From NCBI GenBank assembly GCA_002362145.1, contig DETX01000003.1, positions 1 through 26,373 on the forward strand: a stretch of 26,373 nt of DNA, in the 5' to 3' direction. Shown in pieces: positions 1 through 8,499 of the stretch. The position numbers were made by a program, and so were the translations under genes. Below the pieces are notes generated by a model. That model saw nothing but the letters and a program-made list of their open reading frames with translations. It was not told the DNA's origin and made no database searches. The first letter of the stretch is position 1. Each line of letters starts with the position of its first letter. The stretch is from Clostridiales bacterium UBA3277 (GTDB lineage: Bacteria > Bacillota > Clostridia > Oscillospirales > Oscillospiraceae).

Positions 1-22
1 GTTTTATTAGATTTTAGTATTA
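1..22. repeat. Left copy of a 22-bp inverted repeat at the window ends
   Basis: The first 22 bases, beginning GTTTTATTAG, are the reverse complement of 26351-26372 with a single mismatch (A at position 11). The stop codon of the leftmost gene (complement of 20-22) lies inside the repeat. No transposase or integrase is encoded in the window, so I see only the repeat and not a mobile element. Confidence 0.75.
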
Positions 23-718
23 ACCCTGGCCGTAATAGGCGTTTTTCCCGTGCTTTCTCAGGTAGTGCTTATCCAGCAGCTCCTGCTGCATGGGGGGCAG
101 ACCGGGGGTCAGGGCCATGGCATGGAAGTCCAGGAAGGCGACTTCCTCCAGCACCACCGCGTTGTGGACGGCGTTCATGGGGTCCGTGCCCCAGGCGAAG
201 GGGCCGTGGCTGCTCACCAGCACCGCCGGGATCTGCATGGGGTCAATGCCCCGCTCCCGGAAGGTCTCAATGATCACATTGCCGGTCTCCAACTCATACT
301 CCCCGGCGATCTCCGCCGGGGTCATTTTTCTTGTGCAGGGAATCTCTCCGTAGAAGTAATCTCCCTGGGTGGTTCCCATGGCCGGAACCCCCCGCCCGGC
401 CTGGGCGAAGGAGGTGGCCCACCGGGAATGGGTGTGGACAATGCCCCCAAGCTCCGGAAAGGCCCGGTATAGGGCCAGATGGGTGTCCGTGTCGGAGGAG
501 GGCTTCCATTTACCCTCCACCCGCTCTCCGGTTTTTAAGCTGACTACCACCATATCCTCCGGGGTCATGTTGTCGTACTCCACGCCGGAGGGCTTGATCA
601 CCATCAGGCCCTTTTCCCGGTCGATGCCGGAGACATTGCCCCAGGTGAAGGTGACCAGGCCGTGTTTGGGCAGTTCCAGGTTGGCCTTGCAAACAATTTC
701 TTTTAACTGTTCCAGCAT
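20..718 (-). CDS. araD: L-ribulose-5-phosphate 4-epimerase
   Basis: This enzyme converts L-ribulose 5-phosphate to D-xylulose 5-phosphate, the last step joining L-arabinose catabolism to the pentose phosphate pathway, in the cytoplasm. It belongs to the class II aldolase/AraD zinc-enzyme family and at 232 residues has the family's usual length. The zinc ligands are visible as H95 and H97 (motif [15 protein letters not shown]) and H171 (SSHGPFAWG), the numbering known for E. coli AraD. The conserved [16 protein letters not shown] segment follows at 115-130. The ATG is preceded by a strong TAGGAGGATCT ribosome site that overlaps the stop codon of the upstream kinase, so the two are probably translationally coupled. 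It is the last gene of the left operon visible here; its stop codon lies in the terminal inverted repeat. Confidence 0.96.
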   Translation of the reverse strand: MLEQLKEIVCKANLELPKHGLVTFTWGNVSGIDREKGLMVIKPSGVEYDNMTPEDMVVVSLKTGERVEGKWKPSSDTDTHLALYRAFPELGGIVHTHSRWATSFAQAGRGVPAMGTTQGDYFYGEIPCTRKMTPAEIAGEYELETGNVIIETFRERGIDPMQIPAVLVSSHGPFAWGTDPMNAVHNAVVLEEVAFLDFHAMALTPGLPPMQQELLDKHYLRKHGKNAYYGQG

Positions 719-726
719 AGATCCTC

Positions 727-2250
727 CTACAGCGTTTCCGCCGCTTTACGCTCCACGTCCAGAAGCGCCTGATATTGCCCAATGTAGCGGTTAAAGCCCT
801 CCACATCCGCCGGGTCGGGGGCCAGGGTGGTTCCTTTGGTACCGGCATAGACGTGGACGTTCAGATACGCTTCCAGCGTCTCCCCTTCGGTCTTGTTCGC
901 CCTGTAGGCCGCCAGCAGGGCCATGCCGTAGGGCCCGCCCTCTCCGGCGGTGTCCATGCAGGTGACGGGGGCATTGCAGGCGGCGGCCAGATACTTCTGC
1001 CCCACCAACGGGGTCTTGAACAGGCCGCCGTGGCCGGTCAGGCTGTCAATCCCAACATTTTCCTTCGCCAGGATATCCATGCCGATTTTCAGGGTGGACA
1101 TGGTGGAGTACAGGGTGGCCCGGAAGAAATTCGCCAGGGTAAACTTGCTGTCCGGTTTGCGGACAACCAGCGGGCGGCCGGAATCCATATGGGTCACGCC
1201 CTCCCCGGCCAGATAGTTGCACACCAGCACCCCGCCGCAGTCAGGGTCCCCTTCCAGGCTCTTTTCATAGAGCTTCGTGTAGACCTCCCCTGTGCCGGGT
1301 TCCGCGCCGAACAGGTTCGCCGTCTCTTTCAGGACGGAAACCCAGGCGTTAGAATCGTTGGTGCAGTTGTTGCAGTGCACCATGGCAACAGGCTTGCCGG
1401 TGGGGGTGGTCACCAGGTCGATTTCCTCGTAGACCTTTTTCAGAGGATGCTCCAAAACCACCATGGAGAAGATGGAGGTTCCGGCGGAGACATTGCCGGT
1501 TCTGGGGGCCACGGCGTTGGTGGCTGTCATGCCGGTTCCGGCGTCGCCCTCCGCCGGGGCAAAGGGAATTCCAGCGGGAAGCAGACCGTCCAGCATAGCG
1601 GACCCGCTTTCCGTCAGGTATCCCGCGTTCTCACCGGCCACTAGGACCTTGGGCAGAATCTCCCGGATATTCCAAGGCTGGTTCTCCGTCAGCTTTTCAA
1701 ACTTGCACAGCATTTCCTCATCATAGCATCTTTTCTCGCTGTCAATGGGGAACATACCGGAAGCCTCGCCGATGCCAATTACATTCAGGCCGGTGAGCAT
1801 GTAGTGAACGTAGCCAGCCAGGGTGGTGATGTGGGCAATCTGGGGAACATGTTCTTCCCCGTTCAGGATAGCCTGATACAGGTGGGCGATGCTCCACCGC
1901 TGGGGAATGTTGAAGCCAAAGAGGGCCGTCAGCGCCTCCGCCGCCTGGGCGGTGATGGTGTTCTGCCAGGTGCGGAAGGGGGTCAGCAGATTCCAGTCCT
2001 TGTCAAAGGCCAGATAGCCGTGCATCATGCCGGAAACGCCCATGGCGGCGATGCCGTCCCGGTTTTCGATGCCGGAGAGGGCCTGTTTCAGGCCCTTCCA
2101 GACTTCCGCGAGATCGTAGGTCCAGATCCCGTTTTCATAGGAGCTGGCCCAGGTGTAGTCCCCGGAGGACACCGGGACAAAGGCTTCGTCAATGGCAACG
2201 GCCTTGATTCTGGTGGAACCAAACTCAATGCCGAGATACGTATTTTTCAT
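727..2250 (-). CDS. FGGY-family carbohydrate kinase, probable L-ribulokinase
   Basis: This is an ATP-dependent sugar kinase of 507 residues, likely phosphorylating L-ribulose to L-ribulose 5-phosphate. The N-terminal phosphate loop reads [12 protein letters not shown] (7-18) and the proposed catalytic Asp is D236 in EGDAGTGM. The segments GMMHGYLAF (74-82) and [14 protein letters not shown] (116-129) resemble the alternative clostridial ribulokinase group (AraK of Clostridium acetobutylicum) rather than E. coli AraB; this comparison is from memory. The gene starts 3 nt after the isomerase stop and ends 8 nt before araD, and this position between isomerase and epimerase is the best argument for ribulokinase. 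There is no strong ribosome site before the ATG, so translation probably depends on coupling to the upstream gene. A xylulokinase role is less likely because a typical XylB lies in the same operon. Confidence 0.88.
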   Translation of the reverse strand: MKNTYLGIEFGSTRIKAVAIDEAFVPVSSGDYTWASSYENGIWTYDLAEVWKGLKQALSGIENRDGIAAMGVSGMMHGYLAFDKDWNLLTPFRTWQNTITAQAAEALTALFGFNIPQRWSIAHLYQAILNGEEHVPQIAHITTLAGYVHYMLTGLNVIGIGEASGMFPIDSEKRCYDEEMLCKFEKLTENQPWNIREILPKVLVAGENAGYLTESGSAMLDGLLPAGIPFAPAEGDAGTGMTATNAVAPRTGNVSAGTSIFSMVVLEHPLKKVYEEIDLVTTPTGKPVAMVHCNNCTNDSNAWVSVLKETANLFGAEPGTGEVYTKLYEKSLEGDPDCGGVLVCNYLAGEGVTHMDSGRPLVVRKPDSKFTLANFFRATLYSTMSTLKIGMDILAKENVGIDSLTGHGGLFKTPLVGQKYLAAACNAPVTCMDTAGEGGPYGMALLAAYRANKTEGETLEAYLNVHVYAGTKGTTLAPDPADVEGFNRYIGQYQALLDVERKAAETL

Positions 2251-2253
2251 AGC

Positions 2254-3723
2254 TTAGCCCCAGGGGTTCTCGGTGGCGTAGGGCAGGCTCTTGGGCTGGT
2301 TGTAGGCGATGTCGGCAATGCCGAAATACTTAAAGACCTCGAACAGCGCCTTGCCGCAGTGGGCGAAGGCCACGGCACCGTGGTGGGGATACCGCTTCTG
2401 AATCAGCACATGGCGATAGAACCGGCCCATTTCGGGGATGGCGAACACGCCGATGCCGCCAAAGGAGCGGGTGGCCACAGGCAGAACCTCGCCCTGGGCG
2501 ATGTAGGAGCGGAGGTTACCTTCGCTGTCGCACTGGAGGCGGTAGAAGGTGATGTCGGAGGCGGCGATGTCGCCTTCCAGGGTGCCCCGGGTGAAGTCGG
2601 GCTCGCTGCCAGCGGGCTCCAGCAGACGGTGCTGGATGAGCTGGTACTTGACGCCGCAGCCGCCGCACATCTTGCAGCTGGGGGTATTACCGCAGTGGAA
2701 GCCCATGAAGGTATCCTTGATGTCGTAGTCGAACTTGCCCGCGATGTCCTCATCGTAGATGTACTTGGGCACGGAGTTGTTGATGTCCAGCAGGGTCACA
2801 GCGTCGCCGGTGACGCAGGCGCCGATGTACTCGGACAGAGCGCCGTAGATGTCCACCTCGCAGGAGACGGGGATGCCACGGGCCGCCAGACGGGAGTTGA
2901 CATAGCAGGGCTCGAAGCCGAACTGCTCAGGGAAGGCGGGCCAGCACTTGTCCGCGAAGGCAACATACTTCCGGTCGCCCTTGTGGTTCTCCGCCCAGTC
3001 CAGCAACGTCAGCTCAAACTGGGCCATCCGCTCCAACAGGTCGGGATAGATCTTGCCGTCCATCTCCTTCTGCATATCCGCCATGACTTCGGGAATCCGG
3101 GCGTCACCGGCGTGGGCCTTGAAGGACACCAGCAGGTCAAGCTCGGAGTTCTCCTCGATCTCCACGCCCAGCTCGTACAGGCCCTTAATGGGGGCGTTGC
3201 AGGCGAAGAAGTCCTGGGGCCGGGGGCCGAAGGTGATGATTTTCAGATTCTTCACGCCGATGATGGCCCGGGCGATGGGCACAAACTCCCGGATCATCTG
3301 GGCGCACTCTTCCGCGGTGCCCACGGGATATTCGGGGATGTAGGCTTTCAGGTGGCGCATACCCAGATTGTAGGAGCAGTTGAGCACGCCGCAGTAGGCG
3401 TCGCCCCGGCCGTTAATCAGATCGCCGTCACCCTCGGCGGCGGCAATGTACATGACGGGGCCGTGGAACTTCTTGCACAGCAGAGTTTCCGGGGTCTCGG
3501 GGCCGAAGTTGCCCAGGAACACCACCAGGGCGTTGACGCCATTGGCCTTCACATCGGCCAGGGCCTTGGTCACATCCAACTCATTTTCCACGGTGATGGG
3601 GCACTCATAGATTCCCTCGCCGAAGGCTGCCACGATGTTCTTGCGGCGCTGGGTGGACAGGGCGATGGGGAAGCAGTCCCGGGAGACCGCGATGATGCCG
3701 AGTTTTACTTCAGGAATGTTCAT
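2254..3723 (-). CDS. L-fucose/L-arabinose isomerase superfamily protein, probable L-arabinose isomerase
   Basis: An aldose-ketose isomerase of 489 residues related to FucI/AraA. The likely metal ligands of this superfamily are visible: E289 in SCEVDIYGA, D313 in LLDINNS and H343 in GFHCGNTP. A cysteine-rich patch, CKMCGGCGV, follows from about residue 350. The ATG at 3723 was chosen because AAGGAGAA stands 9-10 nt upstream; an in-frame start 16 codons earlier lies before that ribosome site and overlaps the preceding gene. The neighbours (kinase, AraD) suggest that its substrate is L-arabinose, giving L-ribulose, in place of a canonical AraA, which is absent here. L-fucose, D-arabinose or even D-xylose remain possible because sequence in this superfamily predicts substrate poorly and no xylA is present. 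Confidence 0.87.
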   Translation of the reverse strand: MNIPEVKLGIIAVSRDCFPIALSTQRRKNIVAAFGEGIYECPITVENELDVTKALADVKANGVNALVVFLGNFGPETPETLLCKKFHGPVMYIAAAEGDGDLINGRGDAYCGVLNCSYNLGMRHLKAYIPEYPVGTAEECAQMIREFVPIARAIIGVKNLKIITFGPRPQDFFACNAPIKGLYELGVEIEENSELDLLVSFKAHAGDARIPEVMADMQKEMDGKIYPDLLERMAQFELTLLDWAENHKGDRKYVAFADKCWPAFPEQFGFEPCYVNSRLAARGIPVSCEVDIYGALSEYIGACVTGDAVTLLDINNSVPKYIYDEDIAGKFDYDIKDTFMGFHCGNTPSCKMCGGCGVKYQLIQHRLLEPAGSEPDFTRGTLEGDIAASDITFYRLQCDSEGNLRSYIAQGEVLPVATRSFGGIGVFAIPEMGRFYRHVLIQKRYPHHGAVAFAHCGKALFEVFKYFGIADIAYNQPKSLPYATENPWG

Positions 3724-3739
3724 GTTTATCTTCTCCTTT

Positions 3740-4378
3740 TCAAATGAAATTTGCAATGTCGATATTTTCACCGGCCAGGCCGATGTATGCGCCCTGCTTT
3801 GCCTCGCTGGATTCGGGATGGGCCAGCAGCCATTTGTTCCTTGCCCAAAGCCGCTTATCTTCGGTGGTTTTGCCGGAAATCACGGGCTTATCCATATTGG
3901 TTCCCTGGGGCAGGGCCACCAGCACCCGGAAGCCCTTGGATTCGTCGCAGTGGCAGGGGGCATAGTGTAAGGTGGTGGCGTAGACCTCCACCAGAACCCC
4001 GGCGGGCACTTTGAAAGCCTTGACCTTGCCGGTGTCCAGCACACCATCCTCAATCTCGTCCTGCTTTGCCAGCAGCAATATAAAGTCCTCGGTGCCCAGA
4101 TTAAACTCGCTGTCCCGGTGGTATTCCAGGCAGTTGAGCTTTGTGTTATGGCCGTTGCACCAGCCCAGCTGGACAGGCATCCCGCCGTAGCAGTGCTCGC
4201 TGATTTCCACCATGGCGGGCAGCTCCTGGAGGGGGGCATATTCGGGGACATAGTCCACACCGGAGCCCTGGGGGGCGTCCTTCAGGACGTTCAGGATTTC
4301 CCGGACGGTGTCCTCCATGCCGTCCGCGATCTGACCGTAGGCGCGAAACTCCGGGTCAGATACAGAGTAGATTTTCAT
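3740..4378 (-). CDS. DUF4867-family cupin protein
   Basis: A 212-residue cytoplasmic protein that I recognise as a DUF4867 family member; its reaction is not known to me. A cupin fold is readable: motif 1 is represented by YHRDSEFNLG with H87 and E91, and motif 2 by KVPAG (124-127 region) followed by H138 in LHYAPCH. H77 is a further possible ligand. This H...E...H pattern suggests a bound divalent metal. The ATG at 4378 was preferred over a GTG three codons earlier because AAGGAG lies 8 nt before the ATG but abuts the GTG. The start is 5 nt after the xylulokinase stop and the end is 16 nt before the isomerase, so it is an integral operon member. By inference it acts on a pentose or pentose phosphate, for example as isomerase or mutarotase. 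Confidence 0.85.
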   Translation of the reverse strand: MKIYSVSDPEFRAYGQIADGMEDTVREILNVLKDAPQGSGVDYVPEYAPLQELPAMVEISEHCYGGMPVQLGWCNGHNTKLNCLEYHRDSEFNLGTEDFILLLAKQDEIEDGVLDTGKVKAFKVPAGVLVEVYATTLHYAPCHCDESKGFRVLVALPQGTNMDKPVISGKTTEDKRLWARNKWLLAHPESSEAKQGAYIGLAGENIDIANFI

Positions 4379-4383
4379 TTCGT

Positions 4384-5865
4384 TCACTCCTTCGCAAATT
4401 CCGCGAACAATTTCTTGCAGGCGGGATAAATTTTTCGGAACTGCTGGTAACGCTTCTCATACTTCGCCGCCAGGGACGGGTCAGGATTCACCGTCTGGGC
4501 CACGGAGACCAGCCGGTCAACCACCTCCTGGACACTGCCGTATTCCCCGCAGGCCACCATGGCCAGCATGGCGCCGCCCATGCCCGGGCCCTGCTCGGAG
4601 ACCGGAATGGTCAGCCGGATGTTCAGCACGTTTGCCAGGATTTTCCGCCACAGAGGGCTTTTTGCGCCGCCGCCGCAGAGCATACTTGTGTGGATCTCGA
4701 TACCCAGGGACTTGGCCACCTCCACGCTGTCCCGGATGGCATAGGCCACGCCCTCCAGTACTGCCTGGGTCAGGTCGGCCCGGGTGGTGTCCATGGTCAT
4801 GCCGGTAAAGGTGCCCCGGGCACTCACGTCGTTGATGGGGCTGCGCTCACCCATGAGGTAGGGCAGGAAGTAGACATGATTCTCACCCAGCTTGTCCTCC
4901 GTAATGAGGGCCTGCTCGGCGGCATAGTCGCTGGTCTTGAAAATGTCCTCCATGAGCCACTTGTTGCAGGAGGCGGCAGACAACATACAGCCCATGAGAT
5001 GATAACCGCCGTCGGCATGGGCAAAGGCGTGGAGGGCGTTGTTGGGGTCCACGCTGAACTTTTTGCTGGAAATGAACACCGTGCCGGAGGTGCCCAGGCT
5101 GATGTTGCAGCCCCCCTCCCCCACCACGCCGGTGCCCACGGCAGCGGCGGCGTTGTCGCCTGCCCCGGCGCAGACCTTGACGGTTTCGGGGAAGTCCAGC
5201 AGGGCGGCAATTTCCGGTTTCAGGGTGCCTACCACCTCATAGCTTTCAAAGAGCTTCGGCATCTGGCCTTCGGAAATGCCGCAGAGGTCCAGCATTTCCT
5301 TGCTCCAGCACTTGTGCTCCACGTCCAGCAGAAGCATCCCGGAGGCGTCGGAATAGTCACAGCAGTGGACGCCGGTGAGAATATAGTTTACATAATCCTT
5401 CGGCAGCATGATCTTGGTGATCTTCCCAAAGTTTTCCGGCTCGTTCTCCCGGACCCAGAGGAGCTTGGGGGCGGTGAAGCCCGCAAAGGCGATGTTGGCG
5501 GTGTAAGCGCTGAGCTTGTCCCGGCCAATGGTTTCGTTCAGGTAGTCCACCTGTTTTGCGGTGCGGCCGTCGTTCCAGAGGATGGCGGGACGGATGACGT
5601 TGTCCTGCTCGTCCAGGATCACCAGCCCGTGCATCTGGCCGCCGCAGCCGATGCCGGCGATTTGGGTTTTGTCGCAGTCCTGGGTCAGCTCCTTCAAGCC
5701 ATCCAGAACGGCGGCTTTCCAGTCCTGGGGGCTTTGCTGGCTCCACCCCGGCTGGGGAAATTCCAGGGGGTACTCCCGGGAAACCGTCCTGTGAATGACG
5801 CCGCTGCCGTCCATGAGCAGCAGCTTCACCGAGGAGGTCCCCAGGTCAATGCCGATGTAGTACAT
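4384..5865 (-). CDS. xylB: Xylulokinase
   Basis: This FGGY kinase phosphorylates D-xylulose to D-xylulose 5-phosphate with ATP. It has 493 residues, the usual XylB length. The phosphate-binding loop GIDLGTSSVKLL is at 5-16, the substrate-contact GQMHGLV at 76-82, WNDGR at 97-101, and the catalytic base is probably D237 in CAGAGDNAAAAVG, matching D233 of E. coli XylB. The C-terminal ADP-binding segment MLCGGGAKSPLWRKILA is also typical. The ATG at 5865 has TAAGGAG 8 nt upstream; a GTG three codons earlier overlaps that ribosome site and was rejected. It lies between the GH2 gene (67 bp gap containing a hairpin) and the DUF4867 gene. No xylose isomerase accompanies it, so its D-xylulose must come from an enzyme elsewhere or from the isomerase of this operon. 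Confidence 0.95.
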   Translation of the reverse strand: MYYIGIDLGTSSVKLLLMDGSGVIHRTVSREYPLEFPQPGWSQQSPQDWKAAVLDGLKELTQDCDKTQIAGIGCGGQMHGLVILDEQDNVIRPAILWNDGRTAKQVDYLNETIGRDKLSAYTANIAFAGFTAPKLLWVRENEPENFGKITKIMLPKDYVNYILTGVHCCDYSDASGMLLLDVEHKCWSKEMLDLCGISEGQMPKLFESYEVVGTLKPEIAALLDFPETVKVCAGAGDNAAAAVGTGVVGEGGCNISLGTSGTVFISSKKFSVDPNNALHAFAHADGGYHLMGCMLSAASCNKWLMEDIFKTSDYAAEQALITEDKLGENHVYFLPYLMGERSPINDVSARGTFTGMTMDTTRADLTQAVLEGVAYAIRDSVEVAKSLGIEIHTSMLCGGGAKSPLWRKILANVLNIRLTIPVSEQGPGMGGAMLAMVACGEYGSVQEVVDRLVSVAQTVNPDPSLAAKYEKRYQQFRKIYPACKKLFAEFAKE

Positions 5866-5883
5866 AGTTCTCACTCCTTAACT

Positions 5884-5922
5884 TCCTGGTCAGCGCGGAG
5901 AAGAACCCCGCGCCGGCCAGGA
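5884..5922. other. Intercistronic hairpin between GH2 and xylB
   Basis: TCCTGG (5884-5889) and GCGCGG (5893-5898) pair with CCGCGC (5908-5913) and CCAGGA (5917-5922), leaving a 9-nt loop and a 3-nt internal bulge. On the transcribed minus strand no T-run follows, so it is not a terminator for the operon. It probably protects or separates the mRNA segments for glycosidases and sugar kinases. Confidence 0.55.
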
Positions 5923-5932
5923 GCCTTTTTGC

Positions 5933-8344
5933 TTATCTGGCAACGATTTCCACGCTGGCGGTTTCGAAGCCGGGAGCTTCCACCCGCAGCGTGATGGTTC
6001 CGGGCTGCGTGGGACGAATCACCGCCAGCAGCCGTCCATCCCGGGCCGTGTACTCGCCTGCCCGGAAGCGCTCTGTGCCCTTCGGCTCGCTGGAGCCGAA
6101 GCCCAGCAGAATGCCGGCGCCGGTAACCGTGGCCTTGGCAGTGGGGTTGACGGTATTGGCGACGACGCCGTTGGAAGCGGTCATATTGACTTCTACATAG
6201 CTTAGGTCGGAATCATTGGCGCGGATTTCGGCCCGGTCGGGAATCAACTCGATTTTGACAGCGCCGGAGGCGGATACCAGGCTGGTGCGGCCGGTTTCGG
6301 CCCCGCCGCTGTAGGTCACGGCCGTCAGTTCGCCGGGGCGGTAGGAAATGTCCGCCGTGCCGCGGAACTGCTCCAGAGTGCCGGAGCCCACTTCCTCACC
6401 GTTCAGCAGCAGCTGGAAGCTGTCGCCCACGCCGAATACGTTGACACGGACGGTTTTGCCCTCGGAACCCTCCCAGCTCCAGCTGGAGAGGGCGTCAAAG
6501 GAGCTCCACATATCGGGCAGCGGCGTTTTGCCGTAATTCTTGGGATAGTCCACAGCGATATACGGCTCGGTGCGCAGGCCGAATACGATCTGACGGTAGA
6601 AGCTCATGGGGCGGCGCTGGCCGGTGATATCAATGTCGCCGCAGCGGCTCAGGTGCCAGGGGAAGGCTCCCACAAAGCTGGGAACCGCGCCGTCCTCCTT
6701 CAGTTCCATCTTGCCGATGCCGGCCTCGCCGATGTAGTCCATACCGGTCCAGGTGAAGTCGCCGACGGCCTGGGTGCTGCGGCTGATGATCTCCCAGTTG
6801 GAGGCGATGCGCATGGGAGAGGTTTCACTGCCCACCAGTACGCGGTTGGGGAACAGCTTCTTATCCAGGTCATAGCGGCCGGGGGCGTAGTTGTAGCCGC
6901 ACAGATCCAGAACGTCATAGGATTCCTTGGTGGCGTAGGTGACCAAATCGGACATGGCCAGCGCCTCCATCTGATCGCCCATGCTGGACATGGCGTCGTT
7001 AATCTCTCCGCTGGCGTTCTTGGCCATATCCGCCAGGCGGTCCATGACGGAGAGCATGGTGTTAATGGAGTTGAGCACATAGCGGGTGGAATCCAGGGAG
7101 CGGATCTTTTCGGCGATTTTTCTGCCGATGTCCGCGCCGTTGGCGGAGCCCGTCTCGGGAATTTCGTTGCCGATGGAATACAGGACCACGGAGGGATGGT
7201 TGAAATCCTTGCCCACAATGCGGGTGCAGACCTCTTCCCAGACATGGGGGAAGTAATGGGCAAAGTCGGAATCGTTCTTGCAGCGGGTCCACATATCCGA
7301 GACCTCGTCCATAACGACCAGGCCGACGCGGTCACAGGCATCCAGGAAGGATTTGCTGATGGGGTAATGGGCGCTGCGGACAGCGTTAAAGCCGGCGTCC
7401 TTCAGCAGCTGCACCCGGCGCTCCTCCGCCCGGTCGATGGCGGCGGAGCCGATTACGCCGTTGTCGTGATGGACACAGGCGCCCCGCAGCTTTACGGTCT
7501 TGCCGTTAATCCGCAGGCCGTGCTTGGGGTCCAGGGCCAGGGTGCGGACGCCGAAGTGGGTGCGCTCCTCGTCCAGAACGCGCTCGCCGGATACGACCCG
7601 GGTAGAAGCGCGGTACAGATAGGGCGTCTCAATATTCCAGCGCTTCACATCCTCAACATAGATGCGCTGGCGCAGGGTCTCGGTCTGGCCGGGATAGGCG
7701 GTGACGGTGGCTTCCCGCTGGCCTGCCACATTCCCCTCCGCGTCGGTCAGGGTGGTGGTGACGGAGGTGGTCACCACCTTGTGTCCCTCGTTGACGATGT
7801 CCATGGAGATTAGCACCGTGGCGCCGTCCTCGTCCACTTCCGGCGTGCTGACGCGGTAGCTGTCGGGAACGATATGCACCAGGTCCGAGACCAGCAGCTT
7901 GACGTTGCGGTAGATACCGGCGCCGGAATACCAGCGGGTATCGTTGGCGGTGGCCACGGTGACGCGGATCTCATTGCTCTGGCCGAACTTCAAGAAACGG
8001 TTGGCCTTTACATAGAAGTTGGAGTAGCCGTGGAGGCAGCCGCCGGCATAGTCACCGTTGATGTAGACCATGGAGTTGGTATAGACGCCTTCGAATTCCA
8101 GGATAACGGCCTTGTCCTCCCACTCGGCGGGAACGTCAAAGACCTTGCTGAAACCGTGGTTCACAGGGGGATAGTAGCCCGCCTGGGCAGCGCCCGGGGC
8201 ATCGGGGGTGCGCTGGACATCCTGCAGGCTGTCATAGGGCAGGGTGATGGCAACAGGGGTGATCCCCTTGTTGCCGAACAGACCGGACATGCCGTTGGTG
8301 GAGGCGCCGGTCATCCAGCCGGTATTGAAGGATTTACGGATCAT
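5933..8344 (-). CDS. Glycoside hydrolase family 2 enzyme (beta-galactosidase-like)
   Basis: An intracellular retaining glycosidase of 803 residues without a signal peptide. The order is an N-terminal jelly-roll sugar-binding domain (about 1-160, with GVYTNSMVYING and SNEIRVTV), an immunoglobulin-like domain (about 165-275), a TIM barrel (about 280-560) and C-terminal beta-sandwich domains of the type found with DUF4982 (about 600-803). The probable acid/base is E394 in YSIGNEIPE and the nucleophile E507 in VGSETSP. The barrel carries HYPISKSFLDACDRVGLVVMDE, typical of the family. Substrate cannot be read from sequence: beta-galactoside or alpha-L-arabinopyranoside side groups of arabinoxylan would fit the locus, and beta-glucuronide is less likely. 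AAGGAG lies 9 nt before the ATG. It is second in the left operon. Confidence 0.92.
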   Translation of the reverse strand: MIRKSFNTGWMTGASTNGMSGLFGNKGITPVAITLPYDSLQDVQRTPDAPGAAQAGYYPPVNHGFSKVFDVPAEWEDKAVILEFEGVYTNSMVYINGDYAGGCLHGYSNFYVKANRFLKFGQSNEIRVTVATANDTRWYSGAGIYRNVKLLVSDLVHIVPDSYRVSTPEVDEDGATVLISMDIVNEGHKVVTTSVTTTLTDAEGNVAGQREATVTAYPGQTETLRQRIYVEDVKRWNIETPYLYRASTRVVSGERVLDEERTHFGVRTLALDPKHGLRINGKTVKLRGACVHHDNGVIGSAAIDRAEERRVQLLKDAGFNAVRSAHYPISKSFLDACDRVGLVVMDEVSDMWTRCKNDSDFAHYFPHVWEEVCTRIVGKDFNHPSVVLYSIGNEIPETGSANGADIGRKIAEKIRSLDSTRYVLNSINTMLSVMDRLADMAKNASGEINDAMSSMGDQMEALAMSDLVTYATKESYDVLDLCGYNYAPGRYDLDKKLFPNRVLVGSETSPMRIASNWEIISRSTQAVGDFTWTGMDYIGEAGIGKMELKEDGAVPSFVGAFPWHLSRCGDIDITGQRRPMSFYRQIVFGLRTEPYIAVDYPKNYGKTPLPDMWSSFDALSSWSWEGSEGKTVRVNVFGVGDSFQLLLNGEEVGSGTLEQFRGTADISYRPGELTAVTYSGGAETGRTSLVSASGAVKIELIPDRAEIRANDSDLSYVEVNMTASNGVVANTVNPTAKATVTGAGILLGFGSSEPKGTERFRAGEYTARDGRLLAVIRPTQPGTITLRVEAPGFETASVEIVAR

Positions 8345-8452
8345 AGCACATTTCTCCTTATTTTATTGTAGGGAAGCCCCCATGAAACCGGCGGAAGCCG
8401 GAGGACGGTCCACTGGCCGCAGGTGATGGATTCGGAGGCTTCTTATGGGGTG

Positions 8453-8478
8453 GGTACGCGGCGCGAGGGCCGCGTACC
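8453..8478. other. Intercistronic hairpin between GH3 and GH2
   Basis: GGTACGCGGC (8453-8462) and GCCGCGTACC (8469-8478) form a perfect 10-bp stem with a 6-nt loop in the 155-bp gap between the first two left-operon genes. A smaller stem, CCGGC-GGAA-GCCGG, follows nearer the GH2 start. Neither is followed by a T-run on the minus strand, so they look like mRNA-stabilising or processing elements rather than terminators. Confidence 0.55.
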
Positions 8479-8499
8479 GGATACGGAAAAGCAGAGGAC

